The notes: a model not told the origin generated them from the sequence alone. 7,831 bases of DNA from an uncultured Ellagibacter sp. (GCA_934661105.1 CAKUIV010000095.1:1-7831); one strand, 5' to 3'. Counted from the first letter of the stretch, positions 1-6,655 are shown. Translations and numbers: made by a program.

Positions 1-114
1 TCGGCGCTTTCTCGTTCGGGGGGGGGTGCGGTATACTTTTCATCTAGCGGTTTTGCCGAAGGCAGGACTTCTTATTCGACTTCTTTTGAACCACGCTGTT
101 GCGAAAGGCGCTTT
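1..114 (+). promoter_or_regulatory. Leader and candidate promoter of the first hybrid kinase
   Basis: The sequence TATACT at 32-37 matches five of six bases of a sigma-70-type -10 box and would start transcription near position 44, leaving a leader of about 70 nt. No good -35 hexamer lies 16-18 bp upstream; the bases there (about 9-14) do not resemble TTGACA. A run of nine G at 18-26 lies inside what would be the promoter spacer. A modest ribosome-binding sequence, GAAAGG, ends 6 nt before the ATG at 115. The first 16 bases (ending GCGCTTTCTC) resemble the right arm of the terminator found at 3137-3153, so they may be the tail of a terminator for a gene off the left edge. The -10 call is from pattern only. 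Confidence 0.4.
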
Positions 115-2934
115 ATGACCAGCTTGAAATCGTCGCTCGCGTTCCGGACAGTTTCCGTTTTCCTTGCCGTGTGCTTGGCGCTTTGTTGGCCTGGCGCACC
201 TGCCTTCGCCGAGAGCGTTCCGCAGGTCGAAACGCCGAACTATCGTGTGGCATTCTACTATTCCGCGAACTTCAATATGCAGGACGATACCGGCACGCGC
301 TCTGGCTATGGCTACGAGGCGATGCAGGAAATCTCGAAACACATGCAGTGCACGTTCTCTTACGTTGGCTACGACAAAACGCCCGATGAAAGCATTGACG
401 CATTGCGCTCGGGCGAACTCGATCTGTATACCGCTGCGAAGAAGACGCCCGAGCGCGAGGCTGAGTTCGCCTTCTCGTCGCATCCGTCCATCACGGCGGT
501 TACGAGCATGAACGTGAAGGTCGGAAACACCAAGGTGGTCTCGGGGGATTATTCCACATATAACGGGCTGCGTATCGGCCTGCTTGCCCGTCATACGTAC
601 AACAACGCCTTCATCGAGTTCACAAAGCAGAAGGGCTTCGACTGCGAAATCGTGTACTACGACACTCCGGCTGAGCTTTCCGACGCGCTTGTGAACGACG
701 AGGTCGACGCGCTCGTGAACAGCTATATCCGCACGCCTGAAGACGAGCGCGCGGTCGAAGAGTTCGGCGAGACGCCGTACTACTTCATGGCACGCCAGGA
801 AAACCAGGCGCTTATCGACGAAATCGATCGCGCGATCGACGCCATGAACGTGGAAACGCCCAACTGGCGAACCGACCTGTACAACAAATATTACGGTTTG
901 GCGGACAAAAACGCCGAGCTCACCGAATCCGAACAGGCGTTGCTCGACCGGATGCGCGAGAACGGCACGGTGGTGCGCGGCGTTATGAGTCCCGATGGGA
1001 ATCCGTATTCGTGGTATGAAAGCGGGGAGGCCAAGGGTATCGCGGCCGATTTGTTCCGCGCTTGCGCGAAAGAGCTCGGGCTCGATTGCGAGGTCGTGCC
1101 AGTCGAAACGCGCGAGGAGTACCGTGAGGCGGTCCAGTCGGGCGCGGTCGACGTGATGATGGACGTCAAGGGCAGCTACGAGGGCGAAGGTGCCGACTAT
1201 CGCCTTACCGATCCGTACATCACGACGTCGGTCTCGCTTCTGCGGGAAAGCTATTCGTCGGGCCCGGTTGAAAAGCTCGCGGTCGTCGATATGAGTTCGA
1301 CTGTGCGGGAAATCGCGGCGAAGAATTGGCCGAATGCCGAGATCGTCGCCATGGGCGACACCCAGTCATGCGTGCGCGCCGTCGAGGGCGGGGAAGTCGA
1401 CGCAGCGCTCCTTATGACTTACACCGCGCAGAACCTGCGCAGCACGGATCTGCAGAATTCCTTGCAGGTCGATATCGTTCCCGGGGCGACGCTTGATTTG
1501 AAAATGGGAGTGAACGCGCAGGACGATCGCGACTTCTTCGGCATTTGGGAAAAGACGCTCTACCGCGTGGCTCAGCAAGAGAGCGCGAGCACGGTGCAAT
1601 CCTACATCGAGGAGGCATCGACGCCTTCGCTCGCAAAATACCTGGTCGGACACCCGATCGTCCTACTCATCGCGGCGGTTCTCGTGCTGCTTCTCGTGTT
1701 CGCCGGCGTCATAATCTACTTGTCCATGCGAGCGAAACGGCGCCAGCAGCAGATCTCCGGCCAGCTTGCCTGCGCGCTCGCCGAGGCGAAGAGCGCCAAC
1801 GATGCGAAGCAGAACTTCTTCTCGAAAATGAGCCACGACATCCGCACGCCGCTCAACGTGGTGCTCGGCATGACGCAAATCGCCCGCACCTGCGAAGACG
1901 ACCGGGTGAAACTCGACGGCGCGCTGGAAAGCATCGAGTCCGAGGGCAACTACCTGCTCGTGCTCATCAACTCCATCCTCGACGTGAATCAGCTCGAACA
2001 CGGGCATATCGAGTTGAAGCAGGAGGCGTTCTGCCCGGTTGCGGAGATTCGTCGAAGCGTGGGAATGCTCTTGCCTTTGGCCGAGAAGAAGGGCCAGAAG
2101 CTCACCCTGGTCTGCGACGGCGACGACTGCGTGGTGGTGGGCGATGCCGGGCGTTTCGGGCAGATCGCGCTCAACATCGTCTCCAACGCCATCAAGTACA
2201 CCGGGCAGAATGGGACGATCGAGGTGCGCTTGCAGTGCTCGCCAGAAGGCGTGTGCCGTTTCACCTGCACCGACAACGGCATCGGCATGAGCGCCGACTT
2301 CGTGGAGCACGTCACCGACGATTACACGCGCGCCGAGGACAGCCGCGTGTCGAAGACCCAGGGAACGGGCTTGGGCATGTCGGTGGTGAAGGGTTTCACC
2401 GATCTCATGGGCGGCACGCTCTCCGTCGAAAGCGAACTGGGACGTGGCTCGCGGTTCACAGTTGAGGTCCCCTTCGTTCCGGCGACGTCCGAACAGCGTC
2501 GCGAGGTGCTCGACAGGGCCGAGGAGAAGCGAGACTACGCCGCCGAGTTCAAGGGCATGAAGGTGCTTCTGGCTGAAGACAACGAGCTCAACGCCGAGAT
2601 TGCCACGGAGCTTCTGAAGAGCATCGGATTCACGGTCGATTGGGCCGAGAACGGCAAGATCGCGTGTGAGCGTTTCGAGTCTTCCGGCGCGGGGGAATAC
2701 ACGGCGATATTCATGGATATGCAGATGCCCGTGATGGACGGTGTCGAGGCGGCGCGGCACATCCGCGCGAGCGAGCGTGAGGATAGCACGATTCCCATCT
2801 TCGCCATGACGGCGAATACGTTCGCTTCCGATCGTCGCCAATGCATGGACGCGGGGATGACAGGCTTCATCTCCAAACCCGTCGACATCGAGGGCGTTGC
2901 GGTGATGCTCCACAAGAGCTTGCGCTCCTCGTAA
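115..2934 (+). CDS. Hybrid sensor histidine kinase with two periplasmic solute-binding domains
   Basis: A 939-residue membrane sensor kinase that should bind a small solute outside the membrane and start a phosphorelay inside. Residues 1-32 form a signal peptide ending in Ala-Phe-Ala. Two tandem SBP_bac_3-like domains (about 43-262 and 285-500), related to periplasmic amino-acid-binding proteins, make up the sensor. One membrane helix follows (about 514-538), then a short linker. HisKA has the phospho-acceptor His574 in MSHDIRTPLN. HATPase_c has the N box around Asn687/Asn691, DNGIGM at 720-725 and GTGLGM at 750-755. The C-terminal receiver (about 815-930) has acidic Glu821/Asp822, phospho-acceptor Asp868, Thr899 and Lys921. 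The usual FEPF-type F box is replaced by VTDDYTR near 733-739. There is no DNA-binding output, so a separate Hpt protein or regulator is expected elsewhere. The ATG at 115 is chosen because it immediately precedes a proper signal peptide and follows GAAAGG by 6 nt. The domain calls are firm; the ligand is unknown. Confidence 0.95.
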   Translation: MTSLKSSLAFRTVSVFLAVCLALCWPGAPAFAESVPQVETPNYRVAFYYSANFNMQDDTGTRSGYGYEAMQEISKHMQCTFSYVGYDKTPDESIDALRSGELDLYTAAKKTPEREAEFAFSSHPSITAVTSMNVKVGNTKVVSGDYSTYNGLRIGLLARHTYNNAFIEFTKQKGFDCEIVYYDTPAELSDALVNDEVDALVNSYIRTPEDERAVEEFGETPYYFMARQENQALIDEIDRAIDAMNVETPNWRTDLYNKYYGLADKNAELTESEQALLDRMRENGTVVRGVMSPDGNPYSWYESGEAKGIAADLFRACAKELGLDCEVVPVETREEYREAVQSGAVDVMMDVKGSYEGEGADYRLTDPYITTSVSLLRESYSSGPVEKLAVVDMSSTVREIAAKNWPNAEIVAMGDTQSCVRAVEGGEVDAALLMTYTAQNLRSTDLQNSLQVDIVPGATLDLKMGVNAQDDRDFFGIWEKTLYRVAQQESASTVQSYIEEASTPSLAKYLVGHPIVLLIAAVLVLLLVFAGVIIYLSMRAKRRQQQISGQLACALAEAKSANDAKQNFFSKMSHDIRTPLNVVLGMTQIARTCEDDRVKLDGALESIESEGNYLLVLINSILDVNQLEHGHIELKQEAFCPVAEIRRSVGMLLPLAEKKGQKLTLVCDGDDCVVVGDAGRFGQIALNIVSNAIKYTGQNGTIEVRLQCSPEGVCRFTCTDNGIGMSADFVEHVTDDYTRAEDSRVSKTQGTGLGMSVVKGFTDLMGGTLSVESELGRGSRFTVEVPFVPATSEQRREVLDRAEEKRDYAAEFKGMKVLLAEDNELNAEIATELLKSIGFTVDWAENGKIACERFESSGAGEYTAIFMDMQMPVMDGVEAARHIRASEREDSTIPIFAMTANTFASDRRQCMDAGMTGFISKPVDIEGVAVMLHKSLRSS

Positions 2935-2935
2935 A

Positions 2936-2955
2936 CGCAGGGAGACGGGCCTGCG
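2936..2955 (+). terminator. Small hairpin after the first kinase stop codon
   Basis: CGCAGG (2936-2941) and CCTGCG (2950-2955) form a perfect 6-bp stem with an 8-nt loop, starting two bases after the TAA stop. No T tract follows directly; a T5 run appears only about 20 nt further on. It may be a weak terminator or an mRNA 3'-end stabiliser. The larger hairpin at 3103-3152 is the better terminator. Confidence 0.35.
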
Positions 2956-2956
2956 C

Positions 2957-3096
2957 TCACCGTCGGGCTTGCACGTTTTTGCGCTTGGCGGCAGGGGCGC
3001 CCTCCGTGGTTTCGGCATTTTGACGCGTGGCCTTATAACCCCTGCGGCCTTCGCGTCCTCCGTCGCCCGTGCCTGCTCATCTTCGGAAGCCGCCAT
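2957..3096 (-). pseudogene. Possible small ORF broken by a one-base frameshift
   Basis: On the minus strand an ATG at 3096 opens a frame of 18 codons rich in Ala, Glu, Asp and Arg, which then reaches a run of four G (3039-3042). Read as is, this frame runs on antisense into the kinase gene. With one extra G in that run, the reading continues in a lysine/arginine-rich frame and stops at a TGA (2957-2959), still between genes. This gives a hypothetical 46-residue protein with an acidic first half and a basic C-terminus ending in KRKNVQARR. I do not recognise it. No good ribosome-binding site lies close to the ATG (AAGGG is about 13 nt upstream, within the terminator), so this may be chance, a relic, or a real small gene with a sequencing error. 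Confidence 0.27.
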
Positions 3097-3102
3097 AAAC
3101 GT

Positions 3103-3152
3103 GAAAGCGCCCTTGCGCTTCCGGGAAAACCGGATGGCGCAAGGGCGCTTTC
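3103..3152. terminator. Bidirectional terminator between convergent genes
   Basis: GAAAGCGCCCTTGCGC (3103-3118) is perfectly complementary to 3137-3152, giving a 16-bp stem. The 18-nt loop has its own 5-bp stem, TCCGG (3120-3124) with CCGGA (3130-3134), around GAAAA. The hairpin lies between the plus-strand kinase, which ends at 2934, and the minus-strand symporter, whose stop is at 3200-3202, so it can serve both. The arm ends in GCGCTTTC on either strand, so the T tract is short (TTTCTC on plus, TTTCACGTTT on minus). Confidence 0.85.
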
Positions 3153-3199
3153 TCATGCTGCCTTATAAGCCAGACAAGCGGCTGGGGCGAAGGCGGGCT

Positions 3200-4165
3200 T
3201 TACGCTTCCTTCTCCTTCTTGGCGTCCTTCTCGGCGGTGCGGGCCAGGATATTGGCGTAGACGGCACCGGAGATGTTGTGCCAGACGCTGAACACGGCGC
3301 CGGGGACAGCTGCGAGCGGCATGGCGGCGAAGTGCACGGTGGCAAGCGAGGTTGCAAGGCCCGAGTTCTGCATGCCGACTTCGATAGACAAGGTGCGCAT
3401 CTGCGCGCGGGACAGGCCGAGTGCGCGACCGGCCAGGTATCCGAGCGCATAACCGCAGAGGTTGTGCAGCATGACCACTACGATGATGAGCGCGCCCACC
3501 GTCATGAGTTTCGCGGCGTTCGCGGAAACCACGGCCATGATGATGAGGGAAATCGCGATAACGGAGATGAGCGGGAGCACCTTGCCGAACACGTCGGCGA
3601 TCTTCGGCGCGATGGCGTTGATGATGAAGCCGAGGATGATCGGCACGAGCACGACCTGCACGATCGACATGAGCATGCTCACGTAGCTGACATCGACGGA
3701 CTGGCCGGCGAGCAAAAGCACGAGCGCCGGCGTGACGATCGGCGCGAGGACGGTGGTGCACGCGGTCATGCCGACTGACAGCGCCACGTCGCCCTTCGAC
3801 AGGTACGTCATGACGTTCGAGCTCGTGCCGCCGGGGCAGCAGCCGACGAGGATGACGCCAACGGCAAGCTCGGTGGGCAGCTGGAAGATGGTGCACAGAA
3901 GCCACGCCAAAAGCGGCATGATGATGAACTGGGAAAGAATGCCGGTGATGACGGCCTTCGGCTTGGTGAACACGACCTTGAAGTCGCTAAGCTTAAGCGT
4001 CATGCCCATGCCGAACATGACGATGCCCAAAAGCGGGTTGACCCAGCTTGTCGGCAGAGCCGCATGGACCGGGTCGGGCGCGAGAAGCGCGATGATCGCG
4101 ACGATGAGGGCGATGATCGCCATCCACTTGCCTGCGAAGTCGCTGATCTTTTCGAGTACTTTCAT
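3200..4165 (-). CDS. BASS/SBF-family sodium-coupled symporter (substrate unknown)
   Basis: A 321-residue, very hydrophobic inner-membrane transporter of the bile acid:sodium symporter (SBF) superfamily, with the nine or ten helices usual for it. Two family signatures are clear. GCCPGGTSSN (108-117) lies in the first crossover region, followed by YLSKGDVALSVGMT. IEVGMQNSGL (261-270) lies in the second. In studied homologues these regions supply sodium ligands, here probably Ser115/Ser116, Asn117, Glu262 and Gln266. Bacterial members carry pantoate, pyruvate-like acids, bile salts or other organic anions; the sequence alone does not say which, and bile acid should not be assumed. The start at 4165 is preferred over the open frame reaching TTG at 4327, because a strong ribosome-binding site lies 7 nt upstream, the upstream codons do not look like a transporter, and a candidate -10 box and a hairpin lie within them. 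The C-terminus is short and lysine/glutamate-rich. The gene is probably monocistronic, ending at the hairpin at 3103-3152. Confidence 0.93.
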   Translation of the reverse strand: MKVLEKISDFAGKWMAIIALIVAIIALLAPDPVHAALPTSWVNPLLGIVMFGMGMTLKLSDFKVVFTKPKAVITGILSQFIIMPLLAWLLCTIFQLPTELAVGVILVGCCPGGTSSNVMTYLSKGDVALSVGMTACTTVLAPIVTPALVLLLAGQSVDVSYVSMLMSIVQVVLVPIILGFIINAIAPKIADVFGKVLPLISVIAISLIIMAVVSANAAKLMTVGALIIVVVMLHNLCGYALGYLAGRALGLSRAQMRTLSIEVGMQNSGLATSLATVHFAAMPLAAVPGAVFSVWHNISGAVYANILARTAEKDAKKEKEA

Positions 4166-4172
4166 CTTCTTA

Positions 4173-4185
4173 CCTTCTACCTTCT
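4173..4185 (-). promoter_or_regulatory. Tandem ribosome-binding sequence that sets the symporter start
   Basis: On the minus strand AGAAGG occurs twice (4173-4178 and 4180-4185). The proximal copy lies 7 nt before the ATG at 4165, which is ideal spacing. This is the main reason for choosing the 321-residue start over longer in-frame starts. Confidence 0.75.
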
Positions 4186-4197
4186 TGTAACGCAAAC

Positions 4198-4227
4198 GAG
4201 CCCCACCCGGATGTCCGGGCAGGGCTC
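4198..4227 (-). promoter_or_regulatory. Leader hairpin of the symporter mRNA
   Basis: A 30-nt hairpin in the 5' leader, about 30 nt before the symporter start codon. Arms 4214-4227 and 4198-4211 pair over 14 positions, 12 Watson-Crick and two G-U, with almost no loop. It is followed on the minus strand by GTTTGCGTT, a poor T tract. It could be an attenuator-like terminator, a stabilising 5' stem or a protein-binding site. No known riboswitch pattern is recognised. Confidence 0.55.
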
Positions 4228-4248
4228 GAAGAACTAGGACGGTTGTGC

Positions 4249-4254
4249 AGTATA
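4249..4254 (-). promoter_or_regulatory. Candidate -10 box of the symporter promoter
   Basis: TATACT on the minus strand matches five of six bases of the -10 consensus and is the same hexamer as the candidate before the first kinase. It would give a start near 4242 and a leader of about 77 nt containing the hairpin at 4198-4227. No convincing -35 lies at 16-18 bp, which would fit a promoter needing an activator. Confidence 0.4.
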
Positions 4255-4291
4255 CGACTTTATCGTTGCGATGGCTCGGAAAACCGCGTAA

Positions 4292-4314
4292 TTCCCTATT
4301 TGTTGAATAGGGAA
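4292..4314. promoter_or_regulatory. Operator-like palindrome upstream of the symporter
   Basis: TTCCCTATT (4292-4300) and AATAGGGAA (4306-4314) are perfect 9-bp inverted arms around a 5-bp spacer. The centre is about 50 bp upstream of the candidate -10 box, near -60 from the predicted start. That is where activators of the LysR type often bind, and the site also contains a symmetric T-N11-A core. It is more AT-rich than its surroundings. A regulator binding site is the likeliest reading; the regulator is not in the window. Confidence 0.5.
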
Positions 4315-4393
4315 GCGATGGTACCAAAAAAGGGACTCAGGTGGATTCCTTCGAAAGACAGCAGGTCGATGCTTTCGATTTGACCGCTTGCCC

Positions 4394-4441
4394 CCCGATC
4401 GTCTCGGATAAGGCGCGCCGGCCGAGTTCGACGCGCCTCAC
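4394..4441 (-). pseudogene. Decayed duplicate of the 3' end of sufU
   Basis: These 48 bp align without gaps to 6861-6908, the last 16 or so codons of sufU, in the same orientation; I count 39 identical positions, and eight of the nine differences are transitions. Translated in the sufU frame it reads VRRVELGRRALSETIGG against VKCAELGWRTLSEMIGE in SufU. The conserved C-terminal Cys is changed to Arg and the sufU stop is not retained. The differences fall three, three and three on codon positions 1, 2 and 3, as expected for sequence no longer under protein selection. The stop codon of the second kinase (TGA at 4440-4438) lies inside this segment in another frame. Confidence 0.75.
4411..4438 (-). 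terminator. Hairpin at the stop codon of the second kinase
   Basis: AGGCGCG (4411-4417) pairs perfectly with CGCGCCT (4432-4438) around a 14-nt loop, and the minus strand continues TTATCC. The stem starts within the kinase stop codon and lies in the sufU-derived segment. It is the only terminator-like structure close to the kinase 3' end; the T tract is weak, so its efficiency is uncertain. Confidence 0.5.
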
Positions 4442-6639
4442 TTCAAAGCGTTGGCCAGAGTCTCGCGGATCTTCTCGATTTCCAGGGGCTTGGTGAGATG
4501 CGCTGTCATTCCCGCTCTTAGGCTTTCGGCCTCGTCGTCGAGAAACGCGTTGGCCGTCATGGCGAAGATGGGGACGTCCGCAGCGTCTGGCCGATCGAGT
4601 GCGCGGATGGCGCGTGTGGCGTCGAGACCGTTCATCACGGGCATCATCACATCCATGAAAACCATGTCGAACTCGCCGGGAGCGCTCGCGGCGAATGCGT
4701 CGACCGCTTCTTGGCCATTGGAGGCGCGTTTCAGGGAAAGTCCTTCGTTTCCCAGTATGAATTCGGCGATCTCGGCGTTTAAATCGTCGTCTTCCACAAG
4801 CAGCGCATGTTTGCCATGCAAGTCGATGGGGCCCGAAGGGGTGCGGGCGCTCTCTTCGCGGTCATGATCGACTTCGAAGGGGACGACTACGGTGAAGGTT
4901 GACCCGACACCTTCTTCGCTTTCGAGCTTGACCGTGCCGCCCATAAGCTCTACCAGCTCTTTCACGATGGCGAGTCCAAGGCCCGATCCGGTGTAGGCGG
5001 ATACCGCGTGCTGCTCCTCTTGGGAAAACGGTTCGAAGGCGTGTTCCGCGAAATCCTTGCTCATGCCCAATCCCGTGTCTTCGACGACGATTTCGAATGT
5101 TGCGGTATCCCCGTCGCTTGAAAGCTCGCGGCAGCTCATGGCGACGGTGCCGTTCGGGCGGTTGTACTTTACGGCGTTGCCGCCGAGGTTCAACAGGATC
5201 TGCTGCAAGTGCAGCGGGCTACCTATCAGATAGCGATGCGTGATGCATTTCCCCTGGTCGCCAGGGATAATGCGCACACCGCGCTCTGCGGCTTGGGTTG
5301 ACATGATGGTGTTCGCCTCGTGCGACACCTCCATGATGTCGAACGGTTTGCGATCGAGCTCCAGCGCGCCCGATTCCAGCTTGCTCATGTCGAGCACGTT
5401 GTTCACGAGCGAGAGCAGGAAGGCCGACGATGAGCGTATCTTCTCTCGGCATTCGGCTTGCTTGGCGGCGTCATTAGGGAAGTGGTCGGCGATTTCCAAC
5501 ACACCGCGTATGCCGTTGATAGGCGTGCGGATGTCGTGGCTCATACGTCGCAGGAAGTTCGTCTTCGACACGTTGGCCCGTTTCGCCTCTGTGGCTATGC
5601 GGTGCAGTTGATGCTGGTATTCCAGCTCCTGGCGCTTCTCTTCGTCGATGTCGCGAACGATTATGACGGCTGTCTCTACCGAGTCGTCTCGCTTGGCTTG
5701 GGCGATAACCGTCGCTTGGCACCATCGTCTACGGGAGTCCTCGAACGTGAAGCTCGCTTGATCGGAAGCGGCTAGGCGTGCCCTAAGCGTTTCGCAGTCG
5801 AAGAACTCGTCGTATTGCTTTCGATACGAGGCGGCTACGAACTTTTCGCCCACCTGCTCGAACGCCGTCGTTGCTCGCATTTGCCGGGAGATTGCCGACT
5901 CCATACAATCGGGTAATTGCAGCGCGTGGAGCACGTCGGCGCGAAAATCCACCTGAGCCACGAAAATGCTGACTTTCGTGGCCGTGCGATACATGTCCAG
6001 GTAAATTATCTCTTTCAGGTGCGACGACGTCTTACGCTGGCTTACCAGAAGCCCTACGATGACGGCGATGAGGACGCCCAGCACGTCCATGGTGCGTGTT
6101 GCTGGATCGACGAACAGGTGCTCAAGCAGGAGGAATGCTAACAGGGCGATCGCGCTTCCCGCAATGTTGTCGCGTGGGCGCGAATCGAACAGCAGCGGCA
6201 GAATCGCGAAAGCGAGGCATGCGAGCACGCTTCGATGGTTTGGCTGCAAAACGATGTCGCAGTACATGACGAATGCGTACCAGGTCGTGCAGAACAACGT
6301 TGCGAGGGCAAGCGCCGTTTTAGCGCGCCGTTCGGGCGGCGTGGCGCGGCGCGAAAGCGCCGCGATGATCGCGAAAACGATGAGCAGGGGCACTGAGGGC
6401 GCCACGGTGGCGTGTTCGAAGCGCAGCAGGGTCACATGAGCCCCGACGCACGCGAGGACGAGCGCGCAGCTGACGACGCACGCTCGGGTCATGAGCGCCA
6501 GGTTTTCGCCGGCAAGCGTGGTGGCGTAGGGGGAGGGCTTGTCGTATGAGCCCAGCTGGTTCTCGCGAAAACCCAGGTTGAACCAACGGCTCACGGCATG
6601 CCGAACCCATTGAATGCGTGACGATTCTCCCGATCGCAT
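4438..6639 (-). CDS. Hybrid sensor histidine kinase with six membrane helices and a PAS-like linker
   Basis: A 733-residue inner-membrane sensor kinase. After a cytoplasmic N-terminus of about 50 residues come six predicted helices (about 53-72, 80-95, 108-130, 136-151, 159-176 and 184-200), so sensing is probably in or at the membrane. Residues about 214-336 look PAS-like and end in RDIDEEKRQE, followed by a short coiled coil. HisKA has phospho-acceptor His368 in MSHDIRTPING. HATPase_c has an N box in LNLGGNAVKYN, DTGLGMS from 521, a canonical FEPF and GSGLGL at 551-556. The receiver (about 610-733) has Glu616-Asp619, phospho-acceptor Asp663, Thr695 and Lys717. There is no DNA-binding output. 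The ATG at 6639 is chosen over an in-frame TTG at 6678 because AGGAGGAAGG lies just upstream of it, inside the longer frame. The kinase core resembles that of the first kinase but the sensor is unrelated. Signal and output partner are unknown. Confidence 0.93.
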   Translation of the reverse strand: MRSGESSRIQWVRHAVSRWFNLGFRENQLGSYDKPSPYATTLAGENLALMTRACVVSCALVLACVGAHVTLLRFEHATVAPSVPLLIVFAIIAALSRRATPPERRAKTALALATLFCTTWYAFVMYCDIVLQPNHRSVLACLAFAILPLLFDSRPRDNIAGSAIALLAFLLLEHLFVDPATRTMDVLGVLIAVIVGLLVSQRKTSSHLKEIIYLDMYRTATKVSIFVAQVDFRADVLHALQLPDCMESAISRQMRATTAFEQVGEKFVAASYRKQYDEFFDCETLRARLAASDQASFTFEDSRRRWCQATVIAQAKRDDSVETAVIIVRDIDEEKRQELEYQHQLHRIATEAKRANVSKTNFLRRMSHDIRTPINGIRGVLEIADHFPNDAAKQAECREKIRSSSAFLLSLVNNVLDMSKLESGALELDRKPFDIMEVSHEANTIMSTQAAERGVRIIPGDQGKCITHRYLIGSPLHLQQILLNLGGNAVKYNRPNGTVAMSCRELSSDGDTATFEIVVEDTGLGMSKDFAEHAFEPFSQEEQHAVSAYTGSGLGLAIVKELVELMGGTVKLESEEGVGSTFTVVVPFEVDHDREESARTPSGPIDLHGKHALLVEDDDLNAEIAEFILGNEGLSLKRASNGQEAVDAFAASAPGEFDMVFMDVMMPVMNGLDATRAIRALDRPDAADVPIFAMTANAFLDDEAESLRAGMTAHLTKPLEIEKIRETLANALK

Positions 6640-6645
6640 GTCGCA

Positions 6646-6655
6646 CCTTCCTCCT
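6646..6655 (-). promoter_or_regulatory. Ribosome-binding site that sets the second kinase start
   Basis: On the minus strand AGGAGGAAGG offers a perfect AGGAGG 10 nt before the ATG at 6639 and GGAAGG 6 nt before it. This supports the 733-residue protein over the 13-residue-longer TTG start. Confidence 0.75.

Noticed and set aside
1545..2465. Plus-strand open frame of 306 codons inside the first kinase
   Set aside because: Arginine-rich alternative frame of the kinase coding sequence, with no recognisable domain.
1663..3156. Long minus-strand open frame of about 497 codons opposite the first kinase
   Set aside because: It is antisense to the kinase domains, whose motifs are clear on the plus strand. 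Its composition (rich in His, Arg, Ala) is typical of a GC-rich shadow frame. Only its intergenic start is considered, as the possible frameshifted small ORF.
2969..3778. Plus-strand open frame of 269 codons
   Set aside because: It covers the terminator and then runs antisense to the symporter. The aspartate/histidine-rich second half is a shadow pattern with no domain.
3153..3905. Minus-strand open frame of 250 codons within the symporter
   Set aside because: Out-of-frame shadow, rich in Arg and His, lacking any membrane-protein features.
3200..4165. Calling the symporter a bile-acid transporter because of a gut-like host
   Set aside because: The family name is historical; bacterial members move several organic anions and no residue pattern here fixes the substrate.
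4166..4327. N-terminal extension of the symporter from a TTG at 4327
   Set aside because: The extension lacks transporter character, and contains the leader hairpin and a -10 candidate. A strong ribosome-binding site lies before the ATG at 4165.
4326..4331. T6 run on the minus strand as a terminator tract for the second kinase
   Set aside because: No convincing stem lies directly upstream of it; the nearby inverted bases are only three long.
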